A stretch of DNA of 5,792 bases from assembly GCA_025937075.1 (NCBI GenBank), contig JAICSD010000297.1:1-5792 (forward strand), given 5' to 3'. Made by a program: the position numbers and the translations under genes. The notes under the pieces were generated by a model. It had not been told where the DNA came from. It was given only the letters and a program-made list of their open reading frames with translations, and ran no database searches. Positions 1 through 5,792 of this stretch are shown in pieces. The stretch is from Vicinamibacteria bacterium (lineage in GTDB: Bacteria > Acidobacteriota > Vicinamibacteria > Vicinamibacterales > 2-12-FULL-66-21). Within the stretch, counting starts at the first letter, position 1. The number at the start of each line of letters is the position of its first letter.

Positions 1-1115
1 CAGTCGCGGTGCAGCTCGCGCTGACAGACCATGTAGAAGTTCGCCACCGACGCCGTCGCCGCGAAGAAGAGCGGGATGTCGATGAGCAGCATCTCGTACC
101 AGCCCATGTTGTAGCGGATGACCATCGACGGGGCCATCAGCACCGACAGGAGCGACATCAGAAGATAATTGAAGTTCGACGACAGGTGGAAGAACGCTTC
201 GGCCTTGACGCTGAGTGGCTGCTTCGAGCGCAGGATCCGCGGCAGCAGCTTGAGACACGTCTGGATGGAACCCTTCGCCCAGCGGTGCTGCTGCGACTTG
301 AACGAGTTCATCTCGACCGGCACCTCGGCCGGCGAGACGAGATCAGGCAGAAACATGAACTTCCATCCGAGCAGCTGCGCGCGATAGCTGAGGTCGAGAT
401 CCTCGGTCAAGGTGTCGTGCTGCCAGCCGCCCGCCGTATCGATCGCGGACCGCCGCCACACGCCCGCTGTCCCGTTGAAGTTGAAGAAGCAGCCCGCCCG
501 ATTGCGGCCGCCGTGCTCGAGCACGAAGTGGGCGTCGAGCAGGATCGACTGGATCTTCGTCAGCAGCGAATAGTCGTGATTGATGTGCCCCCACCGGGCC
601 TGCACCATGCCGATCCGATCGTCGGTCGCGAAGTACGGGAGCGTCCGGAGCAGGAAATCGCTGGAGGGGATGAAGTCGGCGTCGAAGATCGCGATGAACT
701 CGCCGCTGGCGCTCTTCAGCCCCGCCTCGAGGGCGCCCGCCTTGTAGCCACGGCGGTCGACGCGGTGGAGATAGGAGATGTTGAACCCGCGCGCCGCATG
801 ACGGCGCACCGCGAGTTCGGCAATCTCGGTCGTCTCGTCGGTGGAATCGTCGAGCACCTGGATTTCGAGCAGCTCACGCGGATAGGTCATCTCGCAGACC
901 GCATCGATCAGACGATCCGCGACGTACATCTCGTTATAGATCGGGAGCTGAATCGTGACGGGGGGAAACTGGCTCAGCGGCGGCGCTGGCGGGGGCACCT
1001 TGTCCCGGTGTTTCATGTAAAGATACACGAGGTAATACCGGTGCCACCCATAGATCGCCAGAATACTCAGAACGAAGAAATACAGGACGAGAATGAGTGT
1101 CTCAGGCAGCGTCAT
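1..1115 (-). CDS. Membrane-bound processive family 2 glycosyltransferase (CslA/cellulose synthase-like), 3' end beyond window
   Basis: Reading the minus strand from the ATG at 1115-1113 gives 371 uninterrupted codons to the left edge; the C-terminus is missing. It is a GT2 enzyme of the CslA/cellulose synthase-like type, expected to polymerise a beta-linked polysaccharide from a nucleotide sugar at the inner membrane. Residues 7-29 form a hydrophobic N-terminal helix. The cytoplasmic catalytic domain starts at PPVTIQLPIYNE (51-62). It has all family signatures: VLDDSTDE (87-94), DAD (145-147), TED (237-239, catalytic base) and QQHRW (275-279, the acceptor-binding QxxRW), followed by AKGSIQ. 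Two membrane segments follow, at about 313-333 and 340-362. The start is firm: an in-frame TGA lies five codons upstream (1133-1131) with no other start between. The product sugar cannot be told from sequence; CslA-like proteins are often labelled glucomannan or mannan synthases. It is divergent from larB and has no Shine-Dalgarno. Confidence 0.93.
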   Translation of the reverse strand, partial: MTLPETLILVLYFFVLSILAIYGWHRYYLVYLYMKHRDKVPPPAPPLSQFPPVTIQLPIYNEMYVADRLIDAVCEMTYPRELLEIQVLDDSTDETTEIAELAVRRHAARGFNISYLHRVDRRGYKAGALEAGLKSASGEFIAIFDADFIPSSDFLLRTLPYFATDDRIGMVQARWGHINHDYSLLTKIQSILLDAHFVLEHGGRNRAGCFFNFNGTAGVWRRSAIDTAGGWQHDTLTEDLDLSYRAQLLGWKFMFLPDLVSPAEVPVEMNSFKSQQHRWAKGSIQTCLKLLPRILRSKQPLSVKAEAFFHLSSNFNYLLMSLLSVLMAPSMVIRYNMGWYEMLLIDIPLFFAATASVANFYMVCQRELHRD

Positions 1116-1149
1116 AAAGAGATGAAAGCATCACTCGGCACAAACGCTC

Positions 1150-1179
1150 ATATTACGGTCCAGCTCGGACCCAAGTCAA
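1150..1179 (-). promoter_or_regulatory. Predicted sigma70-type promoter of the glycosyltransferase gene
   Basis: On the minus strand TTGACT (1179-1174, five of six matches to the -35 consensus) is followed after 18 bases by TAATAT (1155-1150, four of six matches to the -10). Transcription would begin near 1143, giving a leader of roughly 28 bases before the ATG at 1115. The stretch is notably AT-richer than the flanking genes. A perfect 5-bp inverted repeat, GGTCC-AGCTC-GGACC (1157-1171), fills the spacer. This is motif matching only. Confidence 0.45.
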
Positions 1180-1185
1180 CGCCCC

Positions 1186-1197
1186 CCAAGCACTTGG
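1186..1197. promoter_or_regulatory. Short palindrome CCAAG-CA-CTTGG in the divergent intergenic region
   Basis: A perfect 5-bp inverted repeat with a 2-base centre sits seven bases upstream of the glycosyltransferase -35 box and ends four bases before the larB ATG. Its centre falls about 48 bases upstream of the inferred glycosyltransferase transcription start, a usual place for an activator site. It could equally be the hairpin of a short larB leader, or chance in GC-rich DNA. No regulator can be named. Confidence 0.25.
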
Positions 1198-1201
1198 CGT
1201 G

Positions 1202-1960
<759 letters not shown>

Positions 1961-2066
1961 GCAGGGGCTTCGCCCCGCCGCACCCCCTTACACGCTCTCT
2001 CGCGCGCGGCTTCGCCGGCGCGCTCCGTTCGCGTGACTCACTCGCGCTGCTCGTTCGCGCCGATCA
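1961..2066. repeat. Hairpin-rich, internally repetitive non-coding stretch after larB
   Basis: Two TTC-loop hairpins follow the larB stop. The first is GGGGC-TTC-GCCCC (1964-1976). The second, at 2002-2023, has nine base pairs closed by a TTC loop, with one bulged G at 2018. Just after it, two imperfect copies of a roughly 25-base segment lie in tandem (about 2018-2040 and 2041-2066), sharing GCGCT and GTTCGCG. Neither hairpin has a T-run, so a classical intrinsic terminator is not supported, though the structures could stabilise the larB 3' end or assist termination. The short reading frames through it look like a translated repeat rather than protein. It resembles the GCTTCGCC-rich intergenic repeats common in GC-rich genomes, a resemblance judged by eye. 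Confidence 0.5.
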
Positions 2067-2110
2067 GTCATTTGCCGCCGCTTCCCGTCGAACCTCTAGC
2101 TACCGGGCCT

Positions 2111-2139
2111 CCGACAACCAACTCCGTTTGCGATATACT
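2111..2139 (+). promoter_or_regulatory. Predicted sigma70-type promoter of mutS2 (and possibly dnaG)
   Basis: CCGACA (2111-2116, four of six to the -35) and TATACT (2134-2139, five of six to the -10) are separated by exactly 17 bases. The -10 lies in a locally AT-rich patch inside otherwise GC-rich DNA. Transcription would start near 2146 and give a leader of about 37 bases before the mutS2 ATG at 2183. This supports the ATG at 2183 over the GTG at 2033, which lies upstream of the promoter. Motif matching only. Confidence 0.5.
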
Positions 2140-2182
2140 TGAGGATTCCGTTTCCAGCGGTCAGGTTCCGATCCTCACCTCA

Positions 2183-4618
2183 ATGCAGTCAGGCCCTCTG
2201 AAGGCCCTCGAATTCGATCGAATCGTCGAGGCAGTCTGCCGGTTTGCGCAGACGCCCCCGGGAGGAGCGCGCCTTGCCGCGTTGCGGCCGGAGACCGACG
2301 CGAACGCGGTCGCCGCGGCGCTCGCCGCCACGGCCGAAGCCGCGCGCTACCTGTCGGGTGCTGGCGAAATCGCCCTTCGCGCGCCCGCGGATATCGAGTC
2401 GATTCTTGACGCGCTGACCGTCGAGGGGCGGGCGCTCGAAGCGGAGCAACTGCTGGCGCTGGCAACGCTGTTCGCGTCGATTGATGCCGCGGTCTCAGGC
2501 ATTCGCGGCCAGCGCGGCGCGTTCGCGCTGCTGGCCGGCATCGCCGACGGCGCGGCATCGTTCGAACGGGAAATCGCCGACATCCGCCGGAAGATCGATC
2601 CATCGGGCGCCGTAGTGGACGATGCGAGCCCGGAACTCCGGATCGTGCGCGAGCGACTGCGGAAGGCGCGCGCCAGGCTGCGCGGCACACTCGAATCGTA
2701 CCTGCGGGGAAAAGACACGTCGAAGTACCTGCAGCAGCAGATCGTCACGGACCGCAACGGACGCTATGTGCTGGTCGTCCGCTCGGAGCACCGGACGGCG
2801 ATTCCCGGAATCGTGCACGGCAGCTCCGGCAGCGGCGCCAGCCTGTTTCTCGAGCCGCTCAGCACCGTCGAGATCAACAACGACATCGTCGCGCTCGAGC
2901 AGCAGGAAGCGGAGGAGGTGCGGCGGATTCTCCTGGGGCTTGCGGATGCCCTCCGCCGCCGCGCGGGAGATCTCCAGCGGACGATCGATGCGGCAACGAG
3001 ACTCGACGTCCTGCAGGCGAAGGCGAGGTACGGGCAGGCGATGCAGGGGATCGCGCCCCTCATCTCGACAGATGGACGCCTGGAGCTCCGCGCCGCGAAG
3101 CACCCGTTGCTGCTCGAGCGCACAGCGTCCGGTGGGGAGAAGCCCACCGGACAGATCGTCCCCGTCGACGTCCTGCTGATTCCGCCGGTCCACGTGCTGG
3201 TCATCACTGGGCCGAACACGGGCGGCAAGACCGTTGCGCTGAAGACGGCAGGGCTCCTGCCGCTGATGGCGCAGGCGGGGCTGCTCATCCCGGCAGCGGA
3301 CGGAACACAGGTCCCGGTGTTCCGGACGGTGTTTGCCGACATCGGCGACGAGCAGTCGATTGCGGAGAGCCTGAGCACCTTCTCCGGCCACATCGCGAAC
3401 ATCGTCGGGATGGATGCCGCGCTGGAGCTGCCCGCGCTCGTGCTGCTCGACGAAGCCGGTACGGGAACGGATCCCAACGAAGGGGGCGCGCTGGCGACAG
3501 CCATCATCGATCACTTCCGCCGCCGCAGCGCCACGATCGTGGCGACGACGCACTTCGACACGCTGAAGACGTACGCCTCGACGACGGAGGGTGTCGCGTC
3601 GGCGGGGTTCGGATTCGCCCCGGACACGTTCGCGCCGACGTACCGGCTCACGTACGGATCGCCGGGGAGCAGCCTCGCGATCGAAATCGCGGCGCGGCTC
3701 GGCCTCGCGCCGTCGATCATCCAGCAGGCGCGTGCGCAGCGCAGCGACCGCGAAGCGCAGCTCGCGGACCACCTCGCGAAGATCGATCGCGAGATGCAGG
3801 CGCTGGATCACGAACGGCGTCTCGTCGCCCGCGAACGGCAGCTCCTTCAGGAGACATCGACACGTCTGCAAGGACGTGAGCACGATCTTCGCGACCGCGA
3901 AGAGACATTCCGCAAGCGTCTCGATCAGCGCCTCGAAGAACGCCTGCGCGATGCACGCAAGGAGATCGACGCGATTGTCGACACGCTGAAGGCGCGGACG
4001 TCGTCAATTGCCGCGGACGCAGAGCGCCGCGCCGCCCGCCTGGTGCCGACCGGCGACATCGGCGCGGCACGCGCCGACGCCCGTACGTCGCTCGAGGCCA
4101 TCGCGGGCCGCCTGCGCGAGCCGACGACGGCACCGCCCAGCCGCGCCGTTCCAGATGATGGCCGCGTCGCGGCGGTCGGCGATCGCGTAGCCGTCGGTCC
4201 GCTCGGCCTCGAAGGAATCGTTCAGTCGCTGCACGATGGCGCGGCGGAAGTCGACGTCCGAGGGAAGCGCCTCCGCGCACGTGTCGAGGAGCTGCGCGTG
4301 ATCGCGCCGGCCGCGGCCGCGGCGTCGCCCGCGCGCGTTCGCGTGAACGTCGAGATGGCCCCGCGCGAACGCGTCGCAACGGAGCTGAACGTGATTGGGT
4401 CCACGTCCGACGAGGCGCTGTCGAAGGTAGAGCGATTTCTCGACGATGCGCTGCTCGCGGAGCTCCGCTCGGTGCGCATCGTCCACGGCTATGGCACGGG
4501 ACAGCTGCGCCGCTCGATCGCCGAGTTCCTGCGCGCACACGCCTTCGTCGCGAACTTCGGTCCCGCACCAGACAACCAGGGCGGGGGTGGCGTAACGGTG
4601 GTGGAGCTCAAGGACTGA
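2183..4618 (+). CDS. mutS2: MutS2 family ATPase with C-terminal Smr domain
   Basis: A complete 811-residue protein, near the usual 780-800. MutS2 lacks the MutS mismatch-recognition domain. In various bacteria it suppresses recombination by acting on branched DNA, and in Bacillus subtilis it rescues collided ribosomes. After the core and lever domains, the ATPase has Walker A GPNTGGKT (343-350), the signature SLSTFSGH (396-403), Walker B LLDE (421-424) followed by AGTGTDPNEGGALA, and the switch histidine in TTHFD (His457). A charged coiled coil covers about 512-620. A KOW-like segment begins near VGDRV (665-669). An Ala/Pro-rich linker leads to the Smr domain, ELNVIG (734-739) to HGYGTG (768-773) and the terminal GGGGVTVVELKD. 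The usual LDLRG motif reads LNVIG here, so its Asp is Asn736. The ATG at 2183 is chosen because the protein then opens like other MutS2 (LKALEFDRI) and because upstream in-frame sequence to the GTG at 2033 crosses repeat and promoter. No Shine-Dalgarno is seen; dnaG follows after 62 bases. Confidence 0.96.
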   Translation: MQSGPLKALEFDRIVEAVCRFAQTPPGGARLAALRPETDANAVAAALAATAEAARYLSGAGEIALRAPADIESILDALTVEGRALEAEQLLALATLFASIDAAVSGIRGQRGAFALLAGIADGAASFEREIADIRRKIDPSGAVVDDASPELRIVRERLRKARARLRGTLESYLRGKDTSKYLQQQIVTDRNGRYVLVVRSEHRTAIPGIVHGSSGSGASLFLEPLSTVEINNDIVALEQQEAEEVRRILLGLADALRRRAGDLQRTIDAATRLDVLQAKARYGQAMQGIAPLISTDGRLELRAAKHPLLLERTASGGEKPTGQIVPVDVLLIPPVHVLVITGPNTGGKTVALKTAGLLPLMAQAGLLIPAADGTQVPVFRTVFADIGDEQSIAESLSTFSGHIANIVGMDAALELPALVLLDEAGTGTDPNEGGALATAIIDHFRRRSATIVATTHFDTLKTYASTTEGVASAGFGFAPDTFAPTYRLTYGSPGSSLAIEIAARLGLAPSIIQQARAQRSDREAQLADHLAKIDREMQALDHERRLVARERQLLQETSTRLQGREHDLRDREETFRKRLDQRLEERLRDARKEIDAIVDTLKARTSSIAADAERRAARLVPTGDIGAARADARTSLEAIAGRLREPTTAPPSRAVPDDGRVAAVGDRVAVGPLGLEGIVQSLHDGAAEVDVRGKRLRARVEELRVIAPAAAAASPARVRVNVEMAPRERVATELNVIGSTSDEALSKVERFLDDALLAELRSVRIVHGYGTGQLRRSIAEFLRAHAFVANFGPAPDNQGGGGVTVVELKD

Positions 4619-4676
4619 TTGCCGAGATCGACAATCGGCAATCGACAATGCAATCGGCATTCTGCAATCGGCAATC
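4617..4676. repeat. CAATCGGCAAT-type repeat cluster with hairpin between mutS2 and dnaG
   Basis: Nearly the whole mutS2-dnaG spacer is variants of one short unit. CAATCGGCAATC occurs exactly at 4632-4643 and 4665-4676; shortened or altered copies are CAATCGGCAT (4651-4660) and CAATCGACAAT (4639-4649). ATCGACAAT occurs twice (4627-4635, 4641-4649). An inverted copy, GATTGCCGA (4617-4625), overlaps the mutS2 stop and pairs perfectly over 9 bp with TCGGCAATC at 4635-4643, or alternatively with 4668-4676. AATGC-AATCG-GCATT (4647-4661) makes a second small stem-loop. No T-run follows, so an intrinsic terminator is unlikely. The cluster ends four bases before the dnaG ATG, leaving no room for a normal ribosome binding site. 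Confidence 0.7.
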
Positions 4677-4680
4677 TTAA

Positions 4681-5792
4681 ATGGGCCTATTCCCCTCGTC
4701 GTTCATTGACGACCTGAAGTCGCACGTCGACATCGTGCAGGTGGTGCAGGAGCGGGTGCCGCTTCGCAAGAGTGGGACGACATGGAAGGGGTTGTGTCCG
4801 TTTCACGGTGAGAAGACGCCGTCGTTTCACGTGAACGGCGACAAGGGCTTCTTTCACTGCTTCGGCTGCGGTGTGGGCGGGGACGTGATCAAGTTCATCG
4901 AGCTGCACGACAAGATGGCGTTTCCAGAAGCGATCCGTCAGCTTGCCGCGCGCGCGGGACTCGCGGTGCCCGAAGGCGGGGACGCGAAGCAGGACGCCGA
5001 GTCGCAGCGCGAGCGTGAAGCGCTGCTGAAGATTCACGAGGTCGCCGCGGCCTGGTTCCGCGAGCAGCTTGCGGGGCCCGCTGGCGGCGCGGCGCGCCGG
5101 CTCCTTCACGATCGGGGCATCTCGCCGGATCTGGCGGATCAGCTCGGATTCGGCTACGCTCCCGCGGGCGGCGCCTTGCGCGCGCGGCTGCTGAAGGATG
5201 GATTCACCGACGCGTTGCTCCTGCGGAGCGGGCTGGTCCTGCAGCGGGACGAGGGACAGGCTCGGGATCGGTTTCGCAACCGGCTGATGATTCCGATCAG
5301 CCGCGAGAGCGGAACGATCGTCGCCTTTGGCGGTCGCGCGATGGAATCGGGACAGCAGCCGAAATACCTGAACTCGCCTGAGACGCCCATCTACGTCAAG
5401 GGCCGGACACTGTACGGGCTGAATCTGAGCAAACCGGCGATCAGCCGGGTGAAATACGCGGTGCTCGTCGAAGGGTATTTCGACTGGGCGCGCGCCTATG
5501 AGGCCGGCATTACGAACGTGGTGGCCTCGTCGGGGACGGCGCTGACGCCGGCGCAGGCGCGTCTGCTGCGCCGATTTGCCGGTAAGGTAGTGCTGAGCTT
5601 CGACCCCGATGCGGCTGGTCAGGGCGCCGCGGCGCGCTCATCGGAGCTCCTGGTGACTGAGGGATTCCAGGTGAACGTCGCGCTCCTTCCGGCGGGCGAC
5701 GATCCCGATACGTACATCCGGAGGCACGGAGCGGCCGCTTATCAGGAGCAACTCCGGGCGTCGCGGCCGTATCTCGAATACCTGCTGGATCG
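4681..5792 (+). CDS. dnaG: DNA primase DnaG, 3' end beyond window
   Basis: From the ATG at 4681 the frame stays open for 370 codons to the right edge. DnaG synthesises RNA primers at the replication fork, recruited by the replicative helicase through its C-terminal domain, which is not in view. The N-terminal CHC2 zinc finger is intact: Cys39-x2-His42-x17-Cys60-x2-Cys63, within CPFHGEKTPSF and FHCFGCGVGGD. The catalytic core follows with the conserved RFRNRLMIPI (197-206), FGGRAM (216-221), PKYLNSPETPIY (227-238) and KGRTLYGL (240-247). The Toprim metal centre is complete: Glu264 in VEGYFD, Asp308 and Asp310 in FDPDAAG, and GDDPDTYI (339-346). Compared with the common VEGYMD and FDGD forms these carry Phe and Pro, a variant that looks lineage-specific and leaves every acidic residue in place. 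The start fits the family because the protein opens with FIDDLKSHVDIVQVV. No Shine-Dalgarno precedes it. It may share the mutS2 transcript. Confidence 0.97.
   Translation, partial: MGLFPSSFIDDLKSHVDIVQVVQERVPLRKSGTTWKGLCPFHGEKTPSFHVNGDKGFFHCFGCGVGGDVIKFIELHDKMAFPEAIRQLAARAGLAVPEGGDAKQDAESQREREALLKIHEVAAAWFREQLAGPAGGAARRLLHDRGISPDLADQLGFGYAPAGGALRARLLKDGFTDALLLRSGLVLQRDEGQARDRFRNRLMIPISRESGTIVAFGGRAMESGQQPKYLNSPETPIYVKGRTLYGLNLSKPAISRVKYAVLVEGYFDWARAYEAGITNVVASSGTALTPAQARLLRRFAGKVVLSFDPDAAGQGAAARSSELLVTEGFQVNVALLPAGDDPDTYIRRHGAAAYQEQLRASRPYLEYLLD

Noticed and set aside
2033..2182. Possible 50-residue N-terminal extension of MutS2 from the GTG at 2033
   Set aside because: The added residues do not look like MutS2, the segment includes repeat DNA and the promoter candidate, and the ATG at 2183 gives the normal family N-terminus.
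2495..3883. Open frame of 462 codons on the minus strand inside mutS2
   Set aside because: It lies antisense to the ATPase core of a clearly identified MutS2, has Arg-rich low-complexity content and no motif. It is a by-product of GC-rich third codon positions.
4617..4643. Hairpin after mutS2 as a Rho-independent terminator
   Set aside because: The 9-bp stem has a 9-base loop, is only moderately GC-rich, and is followed by GACAATG rather than a run of T.
4619..4680. CRISPR-like array suggested by repeated CAATCGGCAAT
   Set aside because: The units are about 10-12 bases, overlap one another and lack regular unique spacers. They fit a simple degenerate repeat, not CRISPR.
5470..5630. DnaG Toprim changes (VEGYFD, FDPD) as signs of an inactive primase or a mobile-element primase
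   Set aside because: All metal-binding acidic residues (Glu264, Asp308, Asp310) and the zinc finger are present, and the neighbourhood is chromosomal. The changes look like lineage variation.

Overview
The window is GC-rich (visibly well over 60%) bacterial chromosomal DNA with four densely packed genes. All are ordinary housekeeping or envelope genes. The protein style suggests a high-GC member of the Acidobacteriota, possibly near Vicinamibacteria: a CslA-like processive glycosyltransferase, a MutS2 whose Smr domain begins ELNVIG, and a DnaG with VEGYFD and FDPDAAG Toprim motifs. That placement is inference from motif style, not from a database search.

Layout. Positions 1-1115 (minus strand) hold the first 371 codons of a membrane-bound family 2 glycosyltransferase that runs off the left edge. 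An 86-base divergent intergenic region follows, with a good minus-strand promoter for the glycosyltransferase and two short palindromes. larB (1202-1960, plus) encodes the carboxylase/hydrolase that starts nickel-pincer nucleotide cofactor synthesis. Next comes a 222-base non-coding stretch. Its first part is hairpin-rich and internally repetitive, and its second part carries a sigma70-type promoter candidate. mutS2 (2183-4618, plus) is complete. A 62-base spacer built of CAATCGGCAAT-like repeats separates it from dnaG (4681 to the right edge, plus, 370 codons seen).

How the genes relate. mutS2 and dnaG are co-oriented and close, and may be co-transcribed from the promoter at about 2111-2139. 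MutS2 acts on recombination intermediates or stalled ribosomes; DnaG primes replication. larB stands apart from both, and no larA, larC or larE lies in the window. The glycosyltransferase is transcribed divergently and probably belongs to a cell-surface polysaccharide function continuing to the left.

Nothing here looks like a new defence, mobile or biosynthetic system. The points most worth a second look are the altered Smr motif in MutS2, the repeat-built mutS2-dnaG spacer, the palindromes around the glycosyltransferase promoter, and the lack of recognisable Shine-Dalgarno sequences before all four genes.
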